Source of the DNA: Arthrobacter pigmenti
GTDB lineage: Bacteria > Actinomycetota > Actinomycetes > Actinomycetales > Micrococcaceae
Direction: 5' to 3'
Length of the DNA: 64,000 nt
Assembly: GCF_011927905.1 (NCBI RefSeq)
Contig: NZ_JAATJL010000001.1
Span: forward strand, 1,984,001-2,048,000
The first letter of the stretch is position 1, and every line of letters begins with the position of its first letter. Below, one piece after another: positions 28,101 through 36,179 of the stretch. The notes under the pieces were generated by a model. It ran no database searches. It saw nothing but the letters and a program-made list of their open reading frames with translations, and had not been told where the DNA came from. The position numbers were made by a program, and so were the translations under genes.

Positions 28101-28994
28101 ATGAAGCACACCGTCCCCACGAGCCTCGGACCTGTAGCCGTCCGGGTCCTGAAAGGCACGACACCGGCCGCACCTCCCTGGGTCTTCCTGCACGGAGCGT
28201 CCGGCTCATGGCGCACTTTCAGCGAATTCATCGACACCCGCGCGCCGGGCCGGGAGTCAGATATAGTCCTCATCGACCTGCCCGGGTGGGGCGATTCTCC
28301 CGGCACACTACCCTTCTCGATCGAGGAGCAGGGCGCCGCGGTGAGGACCGTCCTGCGGGCGCTCAATTACCGGTCATGGTCCATCTTCGGCCACTCGATG
28401 GGTGGGGTGCTTGCCTTGGAAATCGCCGCGTCTGAGCCTGGCAAGACGCGCGCCGTCGTCGTACTCTCACCAACAGCGCTGACCGCTGCCGCTGCCCTTG
28501 GCAATCCCCTCATGAACCCCACCATGGCGCCGCTGGTGGGCATGTATGCGTTGATGCGATTCCTTAGGGCAACTCGCAAAGCCGGACCGAAGCTACTCGG
28601 CTTCGCACGGCGCACCGGGCTGCTCCGGCTCATCCTTGCCCCGTTCTTCGCCCATCCGTCCCGCGTTCGGGCGCAGGTCTTCACCGACCTCGCGCGCGAC
28701 GCCCGTCCGGCGTCCTTCATTGCCGCGGCCCGCGCGTTAGGACAGTACGACGTCGGCAGGTGGCGTGGGATCTCCTGTCCAACAGTTCTGGTACGCGGCG
28801 AGAAGGACATCTTCACCCCAGCAGCAGAACTGCGCGAACTGACGACGCTGATCGCGCACGCGCGGACGGTCGTGCTGGCGGGAACCGGCCATTTCGCCCA
28901 TGTCGAGGACCCGAACGCGATAGCGGCTCTCCTGGCAGGACAGGACGCTAGACCAGGTTCCCCAGCCCCTGCACAGTCCGAACCGAGGCAATGA
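28101..28994 (+). CDS. Alpha/beta-fold hydrolase
   Basis: 297-residue alpha/beta hydrolase. Oxyanion motif FLHGASGSW, nucleophile elbow GHSMGG (Ser about 99), acidic residue in VRGEKDIF and catalytic His in GTGHFAH. Substrate unknown. The start is taken as ATG 28101; CAGAAT lies 7 bases upstream, suggesting a leaderless mRNA. An upstream open stretch from 27996 overlaps the divergent lipoprotein gene and is not family-like. The last 47 bases overlap the 3' end of the convergent cysteine desulfurase gene, and the Pro/Ala-rich tail (RPGSPAPAQSEPRQ) is encoded by that overlap. Confidence 0.9.
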   Translation: MKHTVPTSLGPVAVRVLKGTTPAAPPWVFLHGASGSWRTFSEFIDTRAPGRESDIVLIDLPGWGDSPGTLPFSIEEQGAAVRTVLRALNYRSWSIFGHSMGGVLALEIAASEPGKTRAVVVLSPTALTAAAALGNPLMNPTMAPLVGMYALMRFLRATRKAGPKLLGFARRTGLLRLILAPFFAHPSRVRAQVFTDLARDARPASFIAAARALGQYDVGRWRGISCPTVLVRGEKDIFTPAAELRELTTLIAHARTVVLAGTGHFAHVEDPNAIAALLAGQDARPGSPAPAQSEPRQ

Positions 28995-30096
28995 CAGCGC
29001 GGGCAGCCAGCGCGATCTCGGCGTCGGTAGTCGAAGACGTCCATGAAAGGCGTAGCGCCGTTTGGGCAATCTCCGGTTCAATTCCAAGGGCGAGCATCAC
29101 GGCCGATGGCTCACTTGCGCCCGCCGCACACGCCGAGCCGCTCGAAGAAACCACGCCCGCACGCTCCAGTTCCAGCAGAACCGCCTCGCCGCTGGTCCCC
29201 GGAAAACAGAACGATGCGATGTTCGGCAACCGGTGCTCGCGGTGGCCGGTAAGAAATGCACCATCCACCGCGTCCAACACGGCAGAGATCAGATGGTCGC
29301 GTCGGGTAGTTGCCGCAGCCGCAGCGGTTTCGCGCTCCTGCTGGGCCAGCTGAAGAGCCGTGGCAACAGCCACGGCTCCCGCAACGTTCTCAGTGCCTGA
29401 CCGCTTGCCCCGCTCCTGCCCCCCACCGTGAACGAGCGGTTCCAGCGGCAGCCGTGACCGGACGTACAGCACTCCGTTGCCCTTAGGCGCACCGATCTTG
29501 TGGCCGGAAATGCTCAGCGCATCGACGCCCAGCTGCGCGGTGTCCAGCGACAACCAGCCGGCAGCCTGTACGGCGTCGGTATGGAGCGGCACGCCGAATT
29601 CGCGGCACACGGCTGCGAGCGTAGCAATAGGCTGCACCGTGCCCACCTCGTTGTTGGCGTACATGAGAGTGCACAGGGTGGTCTCAGGCGTCAGCGCGTT
29701 GCGCAGCACAGCCTCCTCGACCGTCCCCTCGGCCGTCACCGGAAGCAAATCGATGCTGAACCCGTGCAGGCGCTCAAGGTAGTCCAGGGACTCCAGGACA
29801 GCCGGGTGCTCAATGGCCGAAGCGACAATGTGCCTGCCCTTCGGACGCCCCAACGCGATGCCCTTGATGGCAAGGTTGTCGGCTTCCGTACCGCCGGAGG
29901 TGAAGACGACGTCGTTCGGCCGGCAGTTCAGCTCATTCGCCACGAGGCGGCGGGCGTAGTCGAGCGCCCGGGCAGCTGACTCCCCGACGCTGTGGTGGCT
30001 CGACGGATTCCCGTAGTCGCTGGTGAGCAGCGGCCACATGGCCTCGAGAACCTCCCGCCGCACCGGGGCAGTTGCAGCGGCGTCCAGGTAGATCAC
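28948..30096 (-). CDS. Cysteine desulfurase (NifS-like) of the NAD operon
   Basis: 382-residue PLP enzyme that removes sulfur from cysteine for Fe-S cluster assembly. YLDAAATAPVR, FTSGGTEADNLAIKG, MYANNEVGTVQPI, LHTDAVQAAGW and SISGHKIGAPKGNGVLYVR with the PLP Lys are clear; the catalytic Cys lies in SSGSACAAGASEPS. The GTG at 30096 overlaps the nadC stop. As the last gene of a nadA-containing operon, its likely role is to supply sulfur for the 4Fe-4S cluster of quinolinate synthase (NadA), as proposed for NifS-like proteins in nad operons. Its 3' end overlaps the convergent hydrolase. Confidence 0.93.
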   Translation of the reverse strand: MIYLDAAATAPVRREVLEAMWPLLTSDYGNPSSHHSVGESAARALDYARRLVANELNCRPNDVVFTSGGTEADNLAIKGIALGRPKGRHIVASAIEHPAVLESLDYLERLHGFSIDLLPVTAEGTVEEAVLRNALTPETTLCTLMYANNEVGTVQPIATLAAVCREFGVPLHTDAVQAAGWLSLDTAQLGVDALSISGHKIGAPKGNGVLYVRSRLPLEPLVHGGGQERGKRSGTENVAGAVAVATALQLAQQERETAAAAATTRRDHLISAVLDAVDGAFLTGHREHRLPNIASFCFPGTSGEAVLLELERAGVVSSSGSACAAGASEPSAVMLALGIEPEIAQTALRLSWTSSTTDAEIALAARAVIASVRTVQGLGNLV

Positions 30097-30992
30097 GGCA
30101 TACCGCCCGCTGGGGATTCGATGCTGATCCTGATGTCCAGTCCCAGATCGAGCGCCCGCACACTGTGGGTCAGCGCTCCGGAGGAGATGATGTCCACACC
30201 GGTGCGGGCAATTGCCCCGACGGTCTCCAGCCGCACGTTGCCGCTCGCTTCCACCAGCGCACGCCCCGCTACCTGCCGGACGCCGGCCTCAAGTTCCGGA
30301 ATGCTGAAGTTGTCGAGCATGATGGTGTCCACCCCTGCAGCGAGCACTGGTTCGATCTGATCCAGCCGGTCCACCTCCACCTCGAAGTGGACGGTGTGGG
30401 GAAGCCGCGCCCTGGCCGCTTGAAGTGCCTCGGTCAGCCCAAGTACGCCGCCCTGGGTCAGGACCGCAAGGTGGTTGTCCTTGGCCATCACGGCATCGGA
30501 CAGGCTGAACCGGTGGTTGTGCCCTCCGCCGCACCGGACCGCGTAGCGCTCAAGGACCCGCAGACCCGGTGTCGTCTTTCGGGTATCAACAACGCGGGCG
30601 GCCGTACCAGCCACTTCGGCAACGAACTTCCCCGTCAGCGTTGCGATCCCGCTTAACCGCTGCGCGAGATTGAGGGCCACACGCTCGGCCGTCAGCAACG
30701 ATCTCGCGGGCCCGTGCACGGTAGCCAGCACAGCACCGGCGTCGAACGCCTCACCGTCCGTGACTTGGAACGCGACCTGCAGGCCGGGGGCGGTCAGCCG
30801 CATGGCCGCCTCGATCACCAGTTCGCCGCAGAAGATCCCGGCCTCGCGGGCAACCACCGCTGCCTCGGCTTGCGCGTCACCCGGGATCAGCGCTTGCGAG
30901 GTCACATCACCCCATGGAGCATCTTCCTGCAGGGCTGCGGCGACAATCCGGTCGACCTCGGTTGCGGACGGGGTGGCCAGTGCAAATCTCAC
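30093..30992 (-). CDS. nadC: Nicotinate-nucleotide pyrophosphorylase (quinolinate phosphoribosyltransferase)
   Basis: 299-residue enzyme that converts quinolinate and PRPP to nicotinate mononucleotide with loss of CO2. EDAPWGDVTSQALIP, ERVALNLAQRLSGIATLT, DTRKTTPGLRVLERYAVRCGGG, NHRFSLSDAVMAKDNH and EVEVDRLDQ are the conserved blocks with PRPP- and quinolinate-binding Arg, Lys and His residues. The GTG at 30992 overlaps the nadB stop by 4 bases (GTGA); the open frame further upstream lies within nadB. It is the fourth gene of the nrtR-nadA-nadB-nadC-desulfurase operon. Confidence 0.97.
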   Translation of the reverse strand: MRFALATPSATEVDRIVAAALQEDAPWGDVTSQALIPGDAQAEAAVVAREAGIFCGELVIEAAMRLTAPGLQVAFQVTDGEAFDAGAVLATVHGPARSLLTAERVALNLAQRLSGIATLTGKFVAEVAGTAARVVDTRKTTPGLRVLERYAVRCGGGHNHRFSLSDAVMAKDNHLAVLTQGGVLGLTEALQAARARLPHTVHFEVEVDRLDQIEPVLAAGVDTIMLDNFSIPELEAGVRQVAGRALVEASGNVRLETVGAIARTGVDIISSGALTHSVRALDLGLDIRISIESPAGGMP

Positions 30993-32506
30993 GTGCTGCT
31001 CCTCAGCATGGTAGGTCCGACGACGGCGGCGCCCGCCGTCGGGAAGTCGCTGCGGTAGTGTGCGCCCCTGGACTCGCTCCGAAGGGCGGCTGCGTGAGTG
31101 AGCAGCCGTGCGCACAGCAGCAGATTGGCGGTTTCCCGGTCCTCGATCGACGATCCGCCAACCCGCCATTGAGCCAGTTGCTTGGCGGCGACGCGTAAGC
31201 CGGACTCGTCGCGCAGCACACAGACGTGCTCGGACATGACCTGCCGTACGTCGTCGCGTCGGGCGGTCTCGCGCCCCATCGACAGGTCAACTTCCTGTGC
31301 GTCGAACACCGGCCAGTTTCCAGCCGAACCGGTGATGACGTTGGCCGCACGGGCTCCGAACACCAGTCCCTCCAGCAAGGAATTGGAGGCAAGCCGGTTG
31401 GCGCCGTGCACGCCGGTTCGGGCCACCTCGCCCACCGCATACAGGCCAGGAAGGGAGGTGCGGCCGTACAGGTCCGTCGCAACTCCGCCCATCCAGTAAT
31501 GCGCCGCCGGTACAACCGGCAACAGGTCCCGGGACCAGTCGAAGCCCGCCGCCGCTGTCACAGCAGTCAGTGTGGGGAAGCGGCGGGACAGGAACCCGGC
31601 ACTGAATGCCGTAGCGTCGAGGAAGACGCGGCTTTCGCCCGTCCTCGCCAGATGCAACGCGATGCTACGGGAGACCACGTCCCTCGGCGCCAACTCGCCG
31701 TCGGGGTGATAGTCGCCCATGAAGCGGTGTCCTGCGGCATCCCTGATCACCGCGCCTTCACCGCGAACCGCTTCCGAGATCAACGGATGCCCGTCCACGT
31801 CCAGGGAGGTCGGGTGGAACTGGAAGAACTCGAGATCCGCCACCACGGCACCGGCACGCCAGGCTGCCGCAACGCCGTCGCCCGTGGCAACGGACGGATT
31901 GGTGCTGTGCCGGAACAGCCCGCCGGCACCACCGGTCGCCAGCACCACGGCGTCGGTCTCCAGCGGTACGCTTTCGCCACTTCCACGAACGACGACGGCG
32001 CCCGTCACCTGCCCGCCGCTAGTCGTCAGGTCCGCGAGGAAAGTATGTTCGAGAATGGTGATCCGCGGATCGGACTCGACGGCCCGGACCAGCGGGTCTG
32101 CAATACCGGCACCGGTTGCGTCACCCCCGATGTGCAAGATACGCGGCGCCGAGTGCGCGGCTTCGTGCCCAACGGCGAGCGCGCCGTCGTCGGTCCTGTC
32201 GAAACGGGTTCCGAGGGTCAGCAGCCGGTCGATATGTGCCGCTGAATCCGCGCACAGCACACGGACTGCTTCCTCGTCGCAGTGTCCGGCACCAGCGGTC
32301 AGGGTATCGGCCACGTGCCGGCCCGTGCTGTCCGTCGACTCCGCACCAGGCAGGACCGCCGCGATTCCACCCTGCGCATACCAGGTGTTGCTCTCGCGCA
32401 ACGCACCCTTGGCCACGAGAGTGACGTCGACATTGGACCGCCGACGCAGTTCCAGTGCGGTGTACAGACCGGCAATACCGCTGCCGACAACCAGGACACG
32501 TGTCAC
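30989..32506 (-). CDS. nadB: L-aspartate oxidase
   Basis: 505-residue FAD flavoprotein that oxidises aspartate to iminoaspartate, the first step of de novo NAD synthesis. N-terminal GSGIAGLYTALELRR binds FAD; ESNTWYAQGGIAA, HEAAHSAPRILHIGGDATG, LATGGAGGLFRHSTNP and the active-site regions EFFQFHPTSL and GEGAVIRDAAGHRFM are typical. RTGVHGANRLASNSLLEGLVFG is the conserved FAD-binding C-terminal block. The start GTG at 32506 overlaps the nadA stop by 4 bases. Confidence 0.97.
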   Translation of the reverse strand: MTRVLVVGSGIAGLYTALELRRRSNVDVTLVAKGALRESNTWYAQGGIAAVLPGAESTDSTGRHVADTLTAGAGHCDEEAVRVLCADSAAHIDRLLTLGTRFDRTDDGALAVGHEAAHSAPRILHIGGDATGAGIADPLVRAVESDPRITILEHTFLADLTTSGGQVTGAVVVRGSGESVPLETDAVVLATGGAGGLFRHSTNPSVATGDGVAAAWRAGAVVADLEFFQFHPTSLDVDGHPLISEAVRGEGAVIRDAAGHRFMGDYHPDGELAPRDVVSRSIALHLARTGESRVFLDATAFSAGFLSRRFPTLTAVTAAAGFDWSRDLLPVVPAAHYWMGGVATDLYGRTSLPGLYAVGEVARTGVHGANRLASNSLLEGLVFGARAANVITGSAGNWPVFDAQEVDLSMGRETARRDDVRQVMSEHVCVLRDESGLRVAAKQLAQWRVGGSSIEDRETANLLLCARLLTHAAALRSESRGAHYRSDFPTAGAAVVGPTMLRSST

Positions 32507-33804
32507 GGCTTCGCGGCCAGCATCCGCTCAAGTGCGACCCGCGCATGCGTCGCGACGTCCCTGTCCACGGTGATCCGGTTGCGCACCTCACCTGCCACTA
32601 ATCCTTCGAGCACCCACGCCAGGTAACCCGGATGGATGCGGTACATCGTCGAGCACGGGCAGATCACGGGGTCCAGGCAGAAGATGGTGTGCTGCGGGAA
32701 CTCCGCTGCCAGGCGGTTGACCATGTTGATCTCCGTGCCCACGGCAAAGGTGGTGCCATCCGGCGCGGCGGCGATCGCCTTGCGGATGTAATCGGTGGAG
32801 CCCGCCTCATCCGCGGCGTCCACCACGGGCATGGGGCACTCGGGGTGCACGATCACCCGTACACCGGGGAACTCCGCACGCGCCTTCTCGATCTGGTTCA
32901 CCGTGAAGCGCTTGTGAACCGAGCAGAAGCCGTGCCACAGAATCACGCGCGAATCCAGCAGTTCCTGCTCGCTGCTGCCACCCAGCACCTTTCGCGGGTT
33001 CCACATGGGCATCTGTTCCAGCGGGACGCCCATCGCCTTGGCGGTGTTCCGGCCAAGGTGCTGGTCCGGGAAGAAGAGCACACGCTGTCCCCGCTCAAAC
33101 GCCCATTCGAGTACGGTTGCCGCATTCGAGGAGGTGCACACGATGCCGCCGTGCTCGCCGCAGAACGCCTTCAGCGCGGCTGAAGAGTTCATGTAGGTGA
33201 CCGGGATGACCGGCTGGCGGCCGTCGTCGTCGGGCTCGGTCCCGAACAGCTCTTCGAGCTGTTCCCAGCAATCGGTCACCGAGTCAATGTCGGCCATGTC
33301 CGCCATGGAGCAGCCGGCCGCGAGGTTGGGGAGGATGACGCTCTGGTCACTGCGGGACAGGATGTCCGCGGTCTCGGCCATGAAGTGGACGCCGCAGAAC
33401 ACAATCGCCGCGGCGTCGGGCTTGGTCAGCGCTGCATTCGCAAGCTGGAAGGAATCACCCACGAAGTCGGCGTGCTTCACCACCTCATCCCGCTGGTAGA
33501 AGTGGCCGAGAATCACGAGCCTGTCCCCCAGCGTCTCTTTCGCTGCGACGATGCGGGCGTCGAGCTCCGCTTCCCCCGCAAGGCGGTACTCCTCCGGCAG
33601 CTCACCCTGCCGCGGGGTGCTCGCCGGTGCAGTGTCCTGCATGGACGCGCCCGGACCGTAGTCGGGAACCTGTTCCGGTGTTGCGGGCGCGTCGAACTCC
33701 CACGGGCCCTTCGCCAGCTCCGGGCTGCAGGTACTTCCCCACGCCTGCGAGCGCTCGGCGTCCTCGCGCGTGATCAGCTGGATGGCGGTGTTGATGCTCG
33801 TCAT
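32503..33804 (-). CDS. nadA: Quinolinate synthase
   Basis: 433-residue 4Fe-4S enzyme that condenses iminoaspartate with dihydroxyacetone phosphate to quinolinate. The three cluster cysteines are visible in VFCGVHFMAETA, GIVCTSSNA and DPVICPCSTMYRI. Other conserved blocks: LGHFYQRDEVV, YMNSSAALKAFCGEHG, PDQHLGRNTA and VHPECPMPVV. About 80 residues at the N-terminus precede the catalytic domain, a long extension typical of actinobacterial NadA. The ATG at 33804 overlaps the nrtR stop by 4 bases (ATGA). Confidence 0.97.
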   Translation of the reverse strand: MTSINTAIQLITREDAERSQAWGSTCSPELAKGPWEFDAPATPEQVPDYGPGASMQDTAPASTPRQGELPEEYRLAGEAELDARIVAAKETLGDRLVILGHFYQRDEVVKHADFVGDSFQLANAALTKPDAAAIVFCGVHFMAETADILSRSDQSVILPNLAAGCSMADMADIDSVTDCWEQLEELFGTEPDDDGRQPVIPVTYMNSSAALKAFCGEHGGIVCTSSNAATVLEWAFERGQRVLFFPDQHLGRNTAKAMGVPLEQMPMWNPRKVLGGSSEQELLDSRVILWHGFCSVHKRFTVNQIEKARAEFPGVRVIVHPECPMPVVDAADEAGSTDYIRKAIAAAPDGTTFAVGTEINMVNRLAAEFPQHTIFCLDPVICPCSTMYRIHPGYLAWVLEGLVAGEVRNRITVDRDVATHARVALERMLAAKP

Positions 33805-34559
33805 GGGACTCTCCGTAACTCGGACTCGTTCAGGCCCTCTGCGGGCTGCTTGGACTGTTGGTTCGCTCCGTAGAGCGGTGCTGGACCGGTGTAGCGGTAC
33901 AGCCGTGGTGGGCGGTGGCGCGTGCCCTGGAGGTATTCATCGGTTTCCTGGATGTGCGGCGCAGAGCGCAGCTGGCGGCGGAAGTTGGCCGGGTCCAATT
34001 GCCTGTCCAGCACTGCCTCGTACACTTCACGGACCTGGGCGAGGGTGAACCGTTCGCCCAGGAAGTGGTAGGCGATAGACCCGTACTCCATTTTGTTGCG
34101 CAGCCGCCACAGCGCGTAGTCCACTATTTCGTTGTGGTCGAAAGCGAGGGCCTCCAGCCGATCCGCCCGAAACCACTGCACGTTGGTCGACTCCCGCGTC
34201 AGTTCAGCCTCGTCCGGCTGCACCAGCGCCCAGTACACGATGGAGACCAGCCGGTGGCCAACCGAACGGTGCAACCCTCCGAAGGCGTAGAGCTGCTCAA
34301 GGTATTTCGGAGCGAGGCCCGTGGTATCGAGGAGGTTGCGCGCAGCGGCGTCCTGCAGCGACTCGGAGTGGGCCAGCGGTCCGCCAGGCAGTGCCCACTG
34401 CCCGAGGTAGGGCTGGCGGATCCTGCGCACCAGCGGGAGCCAGAGGGTGGGGCGTCCGGAGGATTCGCTTGGCCGCAATGCGAAGATCACCGTGGAGATA
34501 GCCAACGACGGCGGCTGCTCGCTCCGTTCGGAGACATTGGCTGAATCGGGCCTCACCAT
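33801..34559 (-). CDS. nrtR: NrtR-type NUDIX transcriptional regulator of NAD synthesis
   Basis: 252 residues in two parts: an N-terminal NUDIX-like domain (VIFALRPSESSGRPTLWLPLV, GQWALPGGPLAHSESLQDAAARNL; the canonical REx2EExGx catalytic box is degenerate, with RNLLDTTGL) and a C-terminal winged helix (HFLGERFTLAQVREVYEAVLDRQLDPANFRRQL) characteristic of NrtR. NrtR proteins bind ADP-ribose or related NAD metabolites and repress NAD genes. AGGAGG precedes the ATG at 34559, and a palindrome AGTCAAGTTGACT lies 28 bp further upstream. It is first in the operon and overlaps nadA by 4 bases, so it should be autoregulated. Confidence 0.93.
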   Translation of the reverse strand: MVRPDSANVSERSEQPPSLAISTVIFALRPSESSGRPTLWLPLVRRIRQPYLGQWALPGGPLAHSESLQDAAARNLLDTTGLAPKYLEQLYAFGGLHRSVGHRLVSIVYWALVQPDEAELTRESTNVQWFRADRLEALAFDHNEIVDYALWRLRNKMEYGSIAYHFLGERFTLAQVREVYEAVLDRQLDPANFRRQLRSAPHIQETDEYLQGTRHRPPRLYRYTGPAPLYGANQQSKQPAEGLNESELRRVP

Positions 34560-34586
34560 CGTTCACCTCCTCAATGCAGGACTTAT

Positions 34587-34599
34587 AGTCAAGTTGACT
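34587..34599. promoter_or_regulatory. Candidate NrtR operator
   Basis: AGTCAA-G-TTGACT, a perfect 6+1+6 inverted repeat 28 bases before the nrtR ATG, flanked by TATA-like sequence that could be the -10 region. Its place directly upstream of an NrtR-nadABC operon makes NrtR the obvious ligand; the exact consensus for this clade was not checked. Confidence 0.65.
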
Positions 34600-35230
34600 C
34601 TAAGTCATTGTAGACCCGACTTCGAGCAATCGACGAATCAGCCCGCGAAGACGTCCGGTTTGTGAACGCGTCCCCCACTCCCTCACCGAGCGGGCGCTCA
34701 GAGCGATTTTTTGGCCGCGCGGCGGTTGTGCGGCGGTTGTCAGCGCCCGCTCGATGCAGGCTCCGCCCGCATCCTCCCGCGCCGGGACGGCCAACATGGC
34801 CGCTCATGTGGACGCCGATTTGCATCCGAACAGAAGCGGTGACTAAAGTCACACGGGTTGGCCACTGCTGGCCGGGCGGCGGAGATCTGTTCAACGGAGC
34901 ACAGTTCTTCGCCGCATTTACTTTCTGCACTGCACTCTTCACTGGAACTATCGCAGCCGCAGCACTCTCCACCCTTGTTCCAGGGCTGATGGTCGTCACG
35001 CCGTCGAATCCGGAGCAGGCCCACCACCTCTGCGCTTCGGGCAGACAAGCGCGCGACGACGGCACCTGGCAGGGCATCCTGTTCCGGATCCAGCGAGTAG
35101 TGGAGCATCGCCGTGGCTGAACTGTCATTCCCCCTCCACTTGCGTCGCCCCAGACCCGAACTGTGGTTAGAGTTCAAGCAGGGCCCGGCAATGTCGTCGA
35201 GGACTGACCGGGCAACCAAAGCAGAGAAAG
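34600..35230. other. Unassigned 630-bp stretch between nrtR and a hydrolase gene
   Basis: No convincing gene. Long open frames exist on both strands over 34660-35120, but none starts with a good ribosome site and third-position GC is low and uneven compared with neighbours. The plus frame 34662-35120 encodes a hydrophobic stretch (FFAAFTFCTALFTGTIAAAA) after many Arg/Pro residues; the opposite strand over 34740-35219 gives a Cys-rich run. A plus-strand membrane protein with an internal start near 34806 is possible but unproven. The rest holds the nrtR upstream region and the promoter of the hydrolase at 35243. Confidence 0.4.
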
Positions 35231-35242
35231 TTGAGGGATGTC

Positions 35243-36043
35243 ATGGGACGGCACAGTGACCATCTGGTGGAGGGCACAGACCCGCGGCTCAACGTCGCAA
35301 TCTCCGCACCGGCTGGGGAGTCAGCCCTCCGCCCGGTCCTCCTGCTGCATGGGTTCGCCTCGTCGGCGAAGCTGAACTGGGAGGATTCCGGCTGGGTGCG
35401 GGCGCTGACAGAGACCGGCCGGAAAGTGGTCACCGTCGACCTGCCAGGGCACGGTTTGAGCGCCGCCCCCGAGGAGATGGATGCCTACTCCCCCAGTCGG
35501 CTCCGCGCCGATATCCTGCAAATCCTCCAGGACGCGCATGTGGTTCCACTGACCGAAGGCAATCCGGCCTCCGGTGTGGACATCATCGGCTACTCGCTGG
35601 GCTCCCGCCTTGCCTGGGAGTTCGGCGCCACCCAACCAGAGCTGGTGCACCGGATGGTCCTGGGAGGACCCGGCAGCGGCGATCCGCTGGCCGAATTCGA
35701 CCTCGCTGCCGCCCAGCGCTTCCTGACAGACGGCACTCCGATCGAGGATAAGTCAACCGCCGGGCTGCTCACGATTGCCCGCCTGGTGCCGACAAACGAT
35801 GTCTTCGCATTGCTGACCATGATCGAAGCAATCAAGCGCGAGCCGTTCGTGCCCTCCGACGCCGTGCCGCACATGCCGCTACTACTGGTTGCCGGCGACG
35901 CCGATGAACGCGCACGGACCCTCCCTGAACTAGCGGAGCTGAGCGCTCAGGCGGAGGTCCTCTGGCTGCCAGGCCGCACACACACCAACGCCGTAACCTC
36001 AAGAACTTTCAAGAGCACGGCCATCGAGTTCCTGGCCGCGTAA
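35243..36043 (+). CDS. Alpha/beta-fold hydrolase
   Basis: 266-residue alpha/beta hydrolase with oxyanion motif LLHGFASSAKLNWEDS, nucleophile elbow GYSLGS (Ser about 117), acidic residue in VAGDADERA and catalytic His in PGRTHTNAVTS. Substrate unknown. The ATG at 35243 is preceded by GAGGGA, so it is chosen over the TTG at 35231. It is a single gene, 136 bp before the Ser/Thr kinase gene on the same strand. Confidence 0.9.
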   Translation: MGRHSDHLVEGTDPRLNVAISAPAGESALRPVLLLHGFASSAKLNWEDSGWVRALTETGRKVVTVDLPGHGLSAAPEEMDAYSPSRLRADILQILQDAHVVPLTEGNPASGVDIIGYSLGSRLAWEFGATQPELVHRMVLGGPGSGDPLAEFDLAAAQRFLTDGTPIEDKSTAGLLTIARLVPTNDVFALLTMIEAIKREPFVPSDAVPHMPLLLVAGDADERARTLPELAELSAQAEVLWLPGRTHTNAVTSRTFKSTAIEFLAA

Positions 36044-36116
36044 CAATTACCGAACTTTTAGCGCCACGGGCAGGGCAAGGCTTTTTGCGCGCCGCGGGCA
36101 AGGTAGAATATCGAAG

Positions 36117-36136
36117 GTGATCAGCATGCTTATCAC
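36117..36136. promoter_or_regulatory. Palindrome upstream of the Ser/Thr kinase gene
   Basis: GTGAT-c-AGCATGCT-t-ATCAC, a 20-bp palindrome broken only at one symmetric base pair, centred about 53 bases before the kinase GTG (36180). It overlaps the promoter area (TAGAAT at 36104-36109 is a -10 candidate just upstream). A candidate operator for an unknown regulator. Confidence 0.5.
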
Positions 36137-36179
36137 TCGCTTTTCACTCTTATAACTTCTTTCTTCCCGGAGGTCTCAC

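Noticed and set aside
34740-35219. Cys-rich minus-strand open frame as a ribosomal peptide precursor
   Set aside because: No ribosome site, no maturation genes nearby, and the sequence is antisense to a hydrophobic plus-strand stretch, which would produce such a composition by chance.
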